Assembly: GCA_001465015.1 (NCBI GenBank)
Contig: LNEO01000108.1
Span: 92,174 to 156,173, forward strand
DNA from: Deltaproteobacteria bacterium Ga0077539
GTDB lineage: Bacteria; Myxococcota_A; Polyangia; Polyangiales; Ga0077539
Reading direction: 5' to 3'
DNA length: 64,000 bases
Shown here: positions 45,310 through 56,613 of the stretch, one piece after another
Position numbering within the stretch: the stretch's first letter is position 1
How the letters are laid out: each line of letters starts with the position of its first letter
Position numbers and translations under genes: made by a program
The notes under the pieces: model-generated
The model's database searches: none
Told to the model about the DNA's origin: nothing
What the model saw: only the letters and a program-made list of their open reading frames with translations

Positions 45310-46380
45310 CTACGCCGCGTGGCTGTCGTTCGCGGCGGCTGGCGCGGGTTTGCGTCGGCTCGAGAGCGCGCCCGCGACGCCGCCAGCTAGCACCATCACG
45401 GCCGCGATCCCCGCGAGCATTCCATCGGACACACGCGATGCTCGCACGTTCGAAAGCAGTCCCCGCGCCGCGCCGAGCCCCTCGTCGGTGTCTGCCCCCG
45501 CGTAGAGCGCGATGACGTTGCCCGAGCTCGAAGCGCGCATCCACGCGACCTTGGAGTAGAGCGTCACGCGCTCGTCGGTCTCGAACCTCGCGTGCATAGC
45601 GTCGACGTTGCGCGCGCGTGTGAACGGCGTCGGCTCGATGAGAACTCTCGCCCGCGCGCCGCTGCTGCTCGCGACGCGCTGCGCGATGTCACCCGCGAGC
45701 CGCGCGCGATCCTGCTCCGAGCCGAACCCGCCCTCGCTCTGCGTGAGCTGCAGCACGGTAAACGCAGACGTCCCGACGTCGCGTATGCATCGCAGGACGA
45801 GGCCTCGGCCGGCGGCGCGGATCGTCGTGAATTGCGCCGGGCACGACGCGGCGAGCTCGGGCGAGACCGGCGCACCCCAGGGCGCTGTTCCTCGAACGGT
45901 CTCCATCCAGGCCGCGACCGAGTCCTCGGCCACAAACGTCGCGGCAGGCCCATAGACGATCGAGAGCAGTCCGTACCGCTGGCCCGCGCTCAAGAAGTAC
46001 ACGTCGCTCTTCATCGGAGCGCCGGCGTGCTCGCGAGAGACGCTGGCGCCTTGGTGTCCAGGTTCACCAGCTCGATCGATCGCGAGATCTGACACGGAGC
46101 TCCAGCCGGCGGCGCGCGCTGCGCGGAGCAACGCACCGTCGGAGAGCTCGCCTCCGGGTACCCAAAGGAGCTCCATCCGGCCGGTGGCGTTGGCCCCTTC
46201 GCCGACGGTGCACACGAGCCTCGCCGCCTCGCCACTGGTCGAGGTGGGCAACTGCGCCGTCCAACCTCGAGGGCACGACGCGCTGACAAACGCCCCAGAA
46301 CGAACGCGCCCCACGATGATAGCCGTCGCTCCGAGCAACACGCCAACGGCCGCGCCGAGCGCGATTCGCTTGATGTTCAC
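45310..46380 (-). CDS. Hypothetical membrane-anchored protein
   Basis: 356 residues from a GTG at 46380. Hydrophobic helices occur at the N-terminus (ALGAAVGVLLGATAIIVG) and near the C-terminus (GMLAGIAAVMVLAGGVAGAL), so the roughly 280 residues between are periplasmic or cytoplasmic. This central part has two similar beta-rich halves (SCPRGWTAQLPT and SCPAQFTTIRAAG begin comparable segments), suggesting an internal duplication. No family recognised. The upstream 267 bases are noncoding and contain inverted repeats. Confidence 0.65.
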   Translation of the reverse strand: MNIKRIALGAAVGVLLGATAIIVGRVRSGAFVSASCPRGWTAQLPTSTSGEAARLVCTVGEGANATGRMELLWVPGGELSDGALLRAARAAGWSSVSDLAIDRAGEPGHQGASVSREHAGAPMKSDVYFLSAGQRYGLLSIVYGPAATFVAEDSVAAWMETVRGTAPWGAPVSPELAASCPAQFTTIRAAGRGLVLRCIRDVGTSAFTVLQLTQSEGGFGSEQDRARLAGDIAQRVASSSGARARVLIEPTPFTRARNVDAMHARFETDERVTLYSKVAWMRASSSGNVIALYAGADTDEGLGAARGLLSNVRASRVSDGMLAGIAAVMVLAGGVAGALSSRRKPAPAAANDSHAA

Positions 46381-46435
46381 CGGGCTATTTCTACTACGCC
46401 CAGGAGAACACGCGCGTCGTGCCGGAGAAAAACAA

Positions 46436-46523
46436 AGGGACGAACCACCTTCCTCAGTGTTGGCCTACGGCTGCTCTACCGGCTGCGCGCTCCAACAACG
46501 GGACTCACTGGTGGTTCGTCCCT
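46436..46523. repeat. 14-bp perfect inverted repeat with 60-bp centre
   Basis: AGGGACGAACCACC (46436-46449) and its exact reverse complement GGTGGTTCGTCCCT (46510-46523) enclose 60 bases. Inside, TGTTGG (46458-46463) pairs with CCAACA (46492-46497). Read on the minus strand, the outer stem is followed by TTTGTTTTT. A structured RNA or terminator between the gene at 46648 and the gene at 45310, or a small mobile-element relic, are both possible. Confidence 0.5.
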
Positions 46524-46580
46524 CACAGAGCCGCGACCGGCGCGGCTCATGTACCGATAATCATGGCGCAGTTTTTCAAG

Positions 46581-46606
46581 GTGGCAACCACAAAGTGGCA
46601 ACTTTG
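46581..46606. repeat. Direct GTGGCAAC repeats overlapping a palindrome, possible insertion-sequence end
   Basis: GTGGCAAC occurs at 46581-46588 and 46595-46602 (period 14), and CAAAGT-GGCA-ACTTTG (46591-46606) is a palindrome. Such mixtures of short direct and inverted repeats are typical of the ends of IS21-family elements. No transposase gene or second end is visible, so if it is an IS relic only a fragment remains. The identification is from memory of such ends and is weak. Confidence 0.3.
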
Positions 46607-46647
46607 AAATGTCGCACTGCGGCAATCGCCCCTCGGGAGCTCCGAGA

Positions 46648-47322
46648 TCAACGGCTGTGTGTCGCCCGACACAGGAGCGACTCGGAGAGCGCACACAATA
46701 TCGAATCGTCTTCGAGCACACGCGCGTCGACGGGGACCGTCGGGGCGAATTGCTCGCATCGACGGTGGTGCGCCGCGAGGATGTCCCGTCGCAGCTGCGA
46801 CCATCGAGACGGGTCGAGGCCGACCTCGGCGCGGTTGATCCAGAGCCACGCGAGCGCGGATACATCGCACTGCAGCTCGTTGGCGGCGCGCTCGTAGAAC
46901 GCTCCGTGGCTGTGAAAATGCGCCCAATCGTGAAGCGCCCAGTAGAGGCCGTCGAGGTTGTCGGTGGCGACCCAGAGCGCGCTCGCCGGCTCGATGCGCT
47001 GCAGATAGAGCTGGTCTGTCGCGTCATCGATCGCGTAGGGCGCGAGGCACAGCTCGTCGTCGAGGCCGTACCTCCGCCCGACGTGCAATCGCGCCAGCTC
47101 TGCGGGCACGTGGGCCACTCCGGCCGGTGCGCGAAAGACAAACGCCATCGCGGACGGGTCTTCGGTGAGCGGATTGTCCCGGAGCTCCCCGAGGCATCGC
47201 CACTCGAGCTCGGTCGACGGGATCCAGTTGAAGCCGTCGAACACCGACGGAGAAACGAGCAACGGCAGCGGCGGCGTCGCGAGTCGTCGAGTGGTGACCG
47301 AAACCGGGGCCAAGGCGTCCAC
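46648..47322 (-). CDS. Hypothetical protein with a His-rich central motif
   Basis: 224 residues if begun at the GTG at 47322; the frame is open up to 47460, but that would overlap the divergent cytochrome-like gene and has no better start signal. No signal peptide. The centre contains LHDWAHFHSHG, five His/Asp in eleven residues, followed by a Trp-rich helix (ALAWLWINRAEVGLD); this could be a metal site. The N-terminal half has the pattern PSTELEWRCLGEL. No family recognised. A 267-base noncoding region with inverted repeats lies downstream. Confidence 0.6.
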   Translation of the reverse strand: MDALAPVSVTTRRLATPPLPLLVSPSVFDGFNWIPSTELEWRCLGELRDNPLTEDPSAMAFVFRAPAGVAHVPAELARLHVGRRYGLDDELCLAPYAIDDATDQLYLQRIEPASALWVATDNLDGLYWALHDWAHFHSHGAFYERAANELQCDVSALAWLWINRAEVGLDPSRWSQLRRDILAAHHRRCEQFAPTVPVDARVLEDDSILCALSESLLCRATHSR

Positions 47323-47371
47323 GCGGGGGTATACGCCCGGAGCGAGCGCCTGCGATAGAGTCCCGCGGGAG

Positions 47372-47818
47372 ATGCAAGCAAGAGCTACAGAGACGAAGGT
47401 AGTGCGCGACGCGATCGCGCTCGCGGCGCTCGGCGCGACGATGATGGCGTGCTCGCCCAACGTGCCGACGCCTCCGGCGTACGCCGAGGTTCAGCAGATC
47501 TATTCGACCAGCTGCTCCGTGGGTCGAAGCTGCCACGGGGCCAACGGCCGCTTTCCCGTGTTGCTCGACGGGATGTCGCACGCAGCGACGGTGGGGGTGA
47601 ACTCGATGCAGATCGCGATGCCGATGGTCACCGCGGGCAGCGTCGAGCGCAGCTACCTGTGGCACAAGATCAACGGGACGATGTCGAGCCTCGCAGAGTG
47701 CCGCGCAGCGGGCGCAGACTGCGGGACGCGCATGCCCATGGTCGGCGGCGGAGAGCTCAGCGCTACCCAGCTCGACACGATCCGCCGTTGGATCCTCGCG
47801 GGCGCCCCGAACCGCTAG
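47372..47818 (+). CDS. Cytochrome c-like lipoprotein with non-standard Cys spacing
   Basis: 148 residues from the ATG at 47372. The signal ends in lipobox MMAC. The rest looks like a small class I cytochrome c: a Cys...Cys-His segment (SCSVGRSCHG), a Met-containing segment CGTRMPMVGGGELS, and a final helix LDTIRRWILAGAP. However, the first segment reads CX5CH instead of CX2CH, so covalent haem attachment is doubtful; the Cys may form a disulfide instead. Related domains in myxobacteria occur in short lipoproteins. It is divergent from the gene at 46648. Confidence 0.7.
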   Translation: MQARATETKVVRDAIALAALGATMMACSPNVPTPPAYAEVQQIYSTSCSVGRSCHGANGRFPVLLDGMSHAATVGVNSMQIAMPMVTAGSVERSYLWHKINGTMSSLAECRAAGADCGTRMPMVGGGELSATQLDTIRRWILAGAPNR

Positions 47819-47830
47819 ACCCCATCGCGC

Positions 47831-49315
47831 TCAGGCGCGACCGAAATCGATGAAGCCCTGCTCGACGTCGTACGAGAGGAGCTTGACCCGAACTCGATCG
47901 CCGACGTCCAAGCCGCTCCAGCCGCGGGAGACGCGGCCTTCGATGGTGGGGCGGTCGATGCGGATCCACGTTCCCTTTTCGGTCGCGCCGACGATGACGC
48001 CGTTGAAGTAGTCGCCGACGCGATTTGCGACGAGCAGCGCGGCCGCGGACTTCTGCACTTTGCGCTCGACCTTCTTCGCAGCCGCTTCGCGCTCGGAGCA
48101 GTGCTCGCCGAGCTTGTTGAGCGTCTCGAAGTCGTACGGAGCGTTCTTGTTCTCGCACATCGCGAGCAGGATGCGCTGCGTGATCACGTCGGGGTATCGA
48201 CGATTGGGCGCGGTTGAGTGCGAGTAGTCCTCGAGGGCGAGGCCGAAGTGACCGGGCGTCGGTCCGCCTGCGGCCTTGGCGATGTACTCGCCGCGACCGA
48301 CGAGCTTGACGACCGAGATCGAGATCGCAGGAAACTCCGTGGGCCGCTCTTGCTTCATCATCGCGAGAAAGCCCGCGAGCGCCGCCGGAGAAGGAACCGG
48401 CGGGAGCTTGTACTCGTAGCCCGCGGCCAGATCGACGATCCTGTCCCAGCGTTGCGGCGTCTTCACGGCGCGACGAAGCGTGTGATACCCGGCTTTGTCG
48501 AGGTTGCGGGCGACGGCCTGATTGACGGCGATCATGAGCGACTCGACCAGCTGATTGGCGCGGTTTTGCACGCGCATCGCCACGTCGATCACCTTGCCGT
48601 TTGCGTCGCGAATCGTGCGCGGCTCAGCGTTGTCGAGCCCGAGCGCGCCGTGCGCGATGCGACGCGCGCGAAGGGCCTGCGCGAGCTTGTCTTGCGTGCG
48701 CAGCTGCCGCTCGAAGTCCGGCGAGCGCTCGAGCAGCTCGGGCATCGGGCCCTTGTCTTCGAGCCACGGACCGATGTGGTCGTAGTCGAGCTTGGCCCAG
48801 TTGCGCACGACCGCGGAGTAGTGGGACGCCCGCAGGATCTCGCCGTCGGGCGCGATGTCGAGCTCGGTGACGACCGAGAGCCGCGCCTCGCCGGGAAGCA
48901 GCGACGTCGCGTTTTCGCTGAGCGTCCGGTCGAGCATCGGAAACACCGCGCCCGCGGTGTAGATGCTGGTGCTGTTGTGCCGAGCGGCGCGGTCGATGGC
49001 GGAGTCGTTGGGAGCAAACGCGTCGACGTCCGCGATCGCGACGCGCAGGCGCACCACGCCACGGTCGAGCTCTTCGGTGACTTCGAGCTGGTCGAGGTCC
49101 TTGGAGTCCTCGTTGTCGACCGAGGTCCACAAGAGATCGGTCAGGTCTTTTGCGTTGCGCGCGCGCGCGGCGACCTCGAGCGACGGGGTCGCGGCGATCT
49201 CTCGACGCGCGGACTCGGGCGTCTCGGTCAAGAACTCACGATCACGCATGGCCTTTCGGGCGAGCTCGAGGAGGTCGATGCGGTCGTCGATTCCATTGTT
49301 GTCTCGGTCGATCAT
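47831..49315 (-). CDS. RNB (RNase II/R)-family exoribonuclease, variant
   Basis: 494 residues from the ATG at 49315. The RNB domain is evident: TDLLWTSVDNEDSKDLDQLE (active-site Asp cluster), VAIADVDAFAP, YTAGAVFPMLDRTLSE, LDYSHSTAPNRRYPDVITQR (read as EDYSHSTAPNRRYPD) and a C-terminal S1-like domain ending DVEQGFIDFGRA. The family degrades single-stranded RNA 3'-5'. Two oddities: the fourth Asp of the IDxxxxxDIDD signature is Gln, and the protein lacks the usual N-terminal cold-shock domains; instead residues 2-13 read like an EF-hand loop (DRDNNGIDDRID). Confidence 0.85.
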   Translation of the reverse strand: MIDRDNNGIDDRIDLLELARKAMRDREFLTETPESARREIAATPSLEVAARARNAKDLTDLLWTSVDNEDSKDLDQLEVTEELDRGVVRLRVAIADVDAFAPNDSAIDRAARHNSTSIYTAGAVFPMLDRTLSENATSLLPGEARLSVVTELDIAPDGEILRASHYSAVVRNWAKLDYDHIGPWLEDKGPMPELLERSPDFERQLRTQDKLAQALRARRIAHGALGLDNAEPRTIRDANGKVIDVAMRVQNRANQLVESLMIAVNQAVARNLDKAGYHTLRRAVKTPQRWDRIVDLAAGYEYKLPPVPSPAALAGFLAMMKQERPTEFPAISISVVKLVGRGEYIAKAAGGPTPGHFGLALEDYSHSTAPNRRYPDVITQRILLAMCENKNAPYDFETLNKLGEHCSEREAAAKKVERKVQKSAAALLVANRVGDYFNGVIVGATEKGTWIRIDRPTIEGRVSRGWSGLDVGDRVRVKLLSYDVEQGFIDFGRA

Positions 49316-49410
49316 GGTCGAAGCGGAGAGTTTCGCACGCGGGAACCTCGCCCGTCCCTGCCGACGTCGCTTGCTCGACTGATTCGAGCCGGGCGACCCT
49401 CGTGCCTGCA

Positions 49411-50035
49411 ATGAGAAGACGAACGTCCCTCGTGCTCGGCTGCGGCGCCCTCGCCGCGGTCGCGCTGGCCCCATCGATGCTGTTCGGCTCGATCGAAGAG
49501 CAGCGGGCGAGACTTCCGCCTGCGGCGGACCAAGACGCGGGCGTTGATTGCAGCGACGTCGCGGCGGGAACGTGGATCGGGCAACAACACAACCCTCGCT
49601 CGGGGTCGTGGCAACGGTACCGACTCGAAGTGCGGCGCGTGGCGGCCGGATCGCCCGAGCTCGTCGGCTCGATTCGAGTTCACTTCTGGATGGGGTTGCG
49701 CTCGCAGTCGACGCCGATGGTCAACTGCGAGAGCAACCGCTTGTCGGCCGAGGTCACCCAAAACGCGAGCGGCCGCGCGGACGACGCAGGTGTTTTGCCA
49801 GCCGCCCGGGACGGCGGTCTCGTACAACCCCGATCACTTCACGGGCGTCATCGACCCAACAATTCAAGAGTTCCAGTCGGTGAACAACGACGGGGCGACG
49901 GCGGTCAACGAGCCCGTGGTGTTTCGGCGGATCGAGTGCGCCTCGCCACAACCAAGGCCCGTCGTGATCATTCAGCCTCCGCCAGCGATGCCGCGGCTCA
50001 CGCGCAGGTCGTTGTTCGGCTGCTCGAGACACTGA
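49411..50035 (+). pseudogene. Exported hypothetical protein disrupted by a frameshift
   Basis: The gene starts at the ATG at 49411 with a signal peptide (LGCGALAAVALAPSMLFGS) and reads in frame 1 through WIGQQHNPRSGSWQRYRLEV and VNCESNRLSAEVTQNASG. Near 49775-49790 the sensible sequence moves to frame 2, which continues QVFCQPPGTAVSYNPDHFTG and INDGATAVNEPVVFRRIEC-like text to the TGA at 50033-50035. Continuing in frame 1 instead gives an Arg/Ala-rich nonsense-like tail. One extra base (or two missing) explains it; whether this is a real mutation, a sequencing error or programmed slippage cannot be decided here. Confidence 0.6.
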
Positions 50036-50083
50036 CTGTCGTGTCTGGCCCTTCGAGCGCGACGCCTCACGAGGGGGAGAAAT

Positions 50084-50136
50084 AAAAAACGGCGGTCAGG
50101 ATGGCGTGGGGGGGGGACCGCCTCGGCTGACCGCCG
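50084..50136 (-). terminator. Strong Rho-independent terminator
   Basis: On the minus strand CGGCGGTCAG and CTGACCGCCG form a perfect 10-bp stem (arms 50090-50099 and 50127-50136) enclosing a C-rich loop, directly followed by TTTTTTATTT. This is a textbook intrinsic terminator, rare in such high-GC DNA. It ends transcription coming from the minus-strand gene at 50281-51309, about 145 bases downstream of its stop. Confidence 0.85.
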
Positions 50137-50173
50137 CGAGATGTTACAATTCATGACTCGTGCCAGAGATGGC

Positions 50174-50289
50174 ATCATTGAAATCACAGTGGATTTCAGC
50201 GATGATCCCTCTCTCGAATTGCGTGATTGCACCGTAGTAGATTGCACTCGTGCAATTCGAACGCTGTTCGCTGGCGATCATCAGCGAAC
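50174..50289 (-). other. AT-rich region with three hairpins, 3' UTR or small RNA candidate
   Basis: Between the stop of the minus-strand gene and its terminator lie: GTTCGCTG/CAGCGAAC (50266-50289, loop 8, overlapping the stop codon); CGAATTGC/GCAATTCG (50215-50259) enclosing the palindrome ATTGCAC-TC-GTGCAAT (50241-50256) and a direct repeat of GATTGCAC; and a hairpin of TGAAATC/GATTTCA extended by ATCAT/ATGAT (50174-50206). The segment is markedly richer in A and T than its surroundings. It would be part of the transcript ended at 50084. Conservation is unknown. Confidence 0.45.
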
Positions 50290-51309
50290 GAGGACTGCCC
50301 TCTCGCGAACGGTGGTGTCCTCGAACGACTCGCTCGCTCCTTCGGGAAGCGCAGGGGTTGAGTTTGCGGCAGAGGCACCCGCGGGGTCCTGAAGGTAGAG
50401 CGCGATCACCTGACGAAGCGGGCCCATGAGCAGGTCCGCGAGCACATCACCGGCGTCGCTCATCGCGCGCACACGCAGCTCGCGCGCGAGCTTCTGCGGG
50501 ACCTCTCCAGCGGTCGCAGGCAACGCCGAGAGCGCCGCGGCGAGCAACGAGGCGACGAGCGCGGCGCCGAGCTCGGTCTCGAGAAACGCAGCGATCTTCG
50601 CGCGAAATGCGTCGTCGCCGGGCGCGAGGTGCCGCTGAAGCAAGCCGACGAGCGGCTCGCGCGTGAGCTTGACGAACTGCGATCCCGCCGTGCGCCACGC
50701 AGCGTCGGTCGCGTCTGCCTTCAACGTTTCGACAAGGGGGCTGTTCTTGTTCACCATGGAAATCTCCATCTTTTGCTTATTGGAAGCGGTCTGCATGGGG
50801 CGGTTCTTCGTCGCAGCGGGCTCGTCATCCGAGTGACGCTCCTCGCGGTGGTTTCGTCGCGCGAGCTCGGCCGCCACGTTGAGCAACCACTGAGGCGCGC
50901 CGGGGGCGCCGTCGTTCTCGCGTTGCTCGGTCTCTTCAGCAGCGGCGGTCTCCACGAGCTTCACCGCGGCCTCGTCGATCAGCTCGGCGACGAGCGTCGA
51001 GAGATCACCGGGCGACAGGGAAGTTCCCTTCGCCGCGCGCGACGCGTTGACGGAGAGCTCCTGCACGATCGTCGCGGTGTTGGCCGATGGCAGAACGAAG
51101 CGCGACAACCCGTGGGAGACCTGGTCGAACGTCGCCACGATCACCGCGGGGTGCGGCCGATCGCGCGTGAGCGCGTTGCGAGCCTCGACGAGCGCCTTTC
51201 GCGCGCGGCGCACGGTCGCGTCGACCTCGTGCGGCTTGGGAAAGGTCCCCTCGTACCAGGGCCGCGCCGTTCGCAGCGCGAGCAAGATCGTGCTTCGGTT
51301 GTTGTTCAC
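50281..51309 (-). CDS. Hypothetical protein of unknown family
   Basis: 342 residues from a GTG at 51309, chosen because AAAGGA lies 8 bases upstream; the frame stays open to 51675, with an ATG at 51561. The N-terminal half is helical (VDATVRRARKALVEARNALT; LSTLVAELIDEAAVKLVETAA) and acidic. After a Lys/Asn-rich link (ATKNRPMQTASNKQK) comes a second half with Ala/Leu helices (LGAALVASLLAAALSALP). An internal ATG at about 50756 (MVNKNSP) has its own GGAGA, so a short product of about 157 residues could be made in the same frame. No signal peptide, no known domain. Confidence 0.6.
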   Translation of the reverse strand: MNNNRSTILLALRTARPWYEGTFPKPHEVDATVRRARKALVEARNALTRDRPHPAVIVATFDQVSHGLSRFVLPSANTATIVQELSVNASRAAKGTSLSPGDLSTLVAELIDEAAVKLVETAAAEETEQRENDGAPGAPQWLLNVAAELARRNHREERHSDDEPAATKNRPMQTASNKQKMEISMVNKNSPLVETLKADATDAAWRTAGSQFVKLTREPLVGLLQRHLAPGDDAFRAKIAAFLETELGAALVASLLAAALSALPATAGEVPQKLARELRVRAMSDAGDVLADLLMGPLRQVIALYLQDPAGASAANSTPALPEGASESFEDTTVRERAVLVR

Positions 51310-51752
51310 GGTCGCGGTCCTTTGTGATGGTTCAGCGATTTCGCCGGCGAGCGAGCGCACGGACGCGCCGCCCGCCGCCGAGCGATCCGCTGCGCGGGGT
51401 GCGTTCGACGCACGCACGCCCTCGTCGCTCGAAGGGATCCGAGCGTGCGGCGGCCGGTGAAAGCTGCGCCGCATCGCGCGGGTCTCGAGCGCGTCGCTCG
51501 CCGCGAACACGCGCGCGGACAAAAGGCCGAGGGGCCGAGTCCGCCACGGGTCACGGTTCATGGTGTTGCGCCTCGTTCGCAGAGCGCCGCGCGGGTTCGC
51601 GAGGACGATTTCCCCGACGAAAGAGGCGCGCCACGGTTGTGCACGCCAGCGCCGCTCGTCAAGCGAGAGATTCATCGCGTCGAAGCGGAGCGGGCGGTGA
51701 GGTATGGTTGTGCAGTCGCCCTCGGGCGGGACCTCATCACCGGACGAAACTC
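51310..51752. other. 443-base divergent region between the gene at 51309 and the sigma-54 activator
   Basis: Both flanking frames stay open into this stretch, but the encoded text is Arg/Ala/Ser-rich and lacks domain-like sequence, and better start signals exist at 51309 (minus) and 51753 (plus). I see no gene, tRNA or clear promoter in it. It is the largest gap in the window and probably holds the divergent promoters. Confidence 0.4.
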
Positions 51753-55423
<3,671 letters not shown>

Positions 55424-55427
<4 letters not shown>

Positions 55428-55741
55428 AGCGTCTAGTGTTGCTCGCGACCCTCCTCTCGTCGCTCGCCGCGTGTGCGACGACGACCGCTCAACACTCCTC
55501 CATGGCCGGGATCACCGGTCATGGTCGGACCATCGGTACGCAGGGCTCGACGACGGCCCGCGAGACCGACGCGATCGCGCTGAACGCGCGCGAGACCGAC
55601 GCCGACGGGCGGGCGACGCGGGGCATCCCGACGCCGCAGCCGGTGCGCGAGCCGTCGATGTCGGCGCACTCGATCCCTGTTCCCCAGCCGCCGATTCCGG
55701 GCCCGAATCTCCGCGGGAGCTTCGCGGCGCGCTACCCCTGA
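55424..55741 (+). CDS. Small lipoprotein
   Basis: 105 residues; the ATG overlaps the stop of the activator gene. The signal ends in lipobox LAAC. The mature part is hydrophilic, Thr/Arg-rich then Pro-rich (HSIPVPQPPIPGPNLRG), with no fold to be recognised. It ends 3 bases from the convergent ribA. Being co-translated with the regulator, it may be a signal or target of it, but this is inference. Confidence 0.65.
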
Positions 55742-55744
55742 GAC

Positions 55745-56392
55745 TCACTCTGCGTCGTCGGTGCCGACCGCAGCGAGCTGCACCGGCAACTTGTGACGCA
55801 TGCGATCGCGCTTGGCCTCGAGGTAGGCGAGCGAGTGGGGGTTGGGGCGGATGAGGACGGGGATCCGGCCGCGAACGTTGATTCCGAGGACGCGGAGCGA
55901 GTGCTCCTTCTCGGGGTTGTTGGTCATCAAGCGCACCGAACGGACGCCCAACCAGCGCAGCATCGACGCGCTCTGGTCGTAGGTTCGCGAGTCGTCCGGC
56001 AAGCCGAGCTCGCGGTTGGCGTCGACGGTGTCCGCGCCGTCCGCTTGCAGCGCGTACGCGCGGATCTTGTTGGCGAGCCCGATGCCCCGGCCCTCTTGGC
56101 GGAGGTAGAGCACGACGCCCTTGCCGTTGCGCGCGATGCGGGACAGCGCGGTCTCGAGCTGCTCGCGGCAATCGCACTTGAGCGAGCCGATCACCTCGCT
56201 GGTCAGGCACTCGGAGTGCAAACGGACAGGAACGTCCTCTGCGTCCTTCACGTCGCCGGCGACGATCGCGACGTGATCACGACCCACCGGCTCGTGCGCA
56301 GCGCGAAAGACGAAGACCGTGAATGACCCGTACCGTGTCGGGAGTGGGGCTTGCGCTTCGACGATGAGGTCGGGGGTTTCAACGAGGTTCAT
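55745..56392 (-). CDS. ribA: GTP cyclohydrolase II
   Basis: 215 residues from the ATG at 56392, matching the length of monofunctional RibA. It opens the imidazole ring of GTP, the first step of riboflavin synthesis, in the cytoplasm. The zinc ligands are Cys62, Cys73 and Cys75 in ECLTSEVIGSLKCDC; other motifs are RLHSE, YLRQEGRGIGLANKIRAY and MTNNPEKEHSLRVLGI. No other rib gene is near, and the upstream region lacks an FMN riboswitch. Confidence 0.95.
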   Translation of the reverse strand: MNLVETPDLIVEAQAPLPTRYGSFTVFVFRAAHEPVGRDHVAIVAGDVKDAEDVPVRLHSECLTSEVIGSLKCDCREQLETALSRIARNGKGVVLYLRQEGRGIGLANKIRAYALQADGADTVDANRELGLPDDSRTYDQSASMLRWLGVRSVRLMTNNPEKEHSLRVLGINVRGRIPVLIRPNPHSLAYLEAKRDRMRHKLPVQLAAVGTDDAE

Positions 56393-56613
56393 TCGCGCGT
56401 TTCCTCCGCTGAACCGCGGGAAACGCGGCTCGCTGGTGGGCTGAGCTTTACTCGAAAACGGAGCAGACTTGGAGGTCTGCCAGGGTCCGAAGGAGTTCCA
56501 CCGAACCGAGCGAGCGCTCGTGGTGGGTCGCGACCCTTATTGGATGGCCTGATGCATCGGCCACGCGTGTAAGACGACGAGGACTCTACGGCGGTTACGC
56601 AGAAAGGCAACCC
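56393..56613. other. Noncoding region upstream of ribA with palindromes
   Basis: This 221-base region separates ribA from the CarH-like gene (both minus strand). It contains perfect palindromes CGAGCGCTCG (56511-56520) and GGGTCGCGACCC (56525-56536), and a hairpin GCAGAC/GTCTGC (56463-56480). These may be operators or weak terminators. No FMN riboswitch elements could be found and no gene is supported. Confidence 0.35.

Noticed and set aside
46436..46525. tRNA-like text on the minus strand (GGTAGAGC and GGTTCGTCCC)
   Set aside because: The D-arm and T-arm look-alikes do not come with a matching anticodon stem, acceptor stem or correct T-loop; the text is explained by the inverted repeat.
46419..46607. 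Possible transposase fragment next to the IS-like repeats
   Set aside because: No IstA or IstB text is visible in any frame.
50141..50392. Small plus-strand frame in the hairpin region
   Set aside because: It overlaps the 3' end of the minus-strand gene, has no start signal, and its text follows from the inverted repeats.
51324..51752. N-terminal extension of the sigma-54 activator
   Set aside because: Arg/Ser-rich low-complexity text without conserved features; the NTPase domain begins right after the ATG at 51753.
56393..56613. FMN riboswitch upstream of ribA
   Set aside because: None of the conserved RFN-element segments is present.
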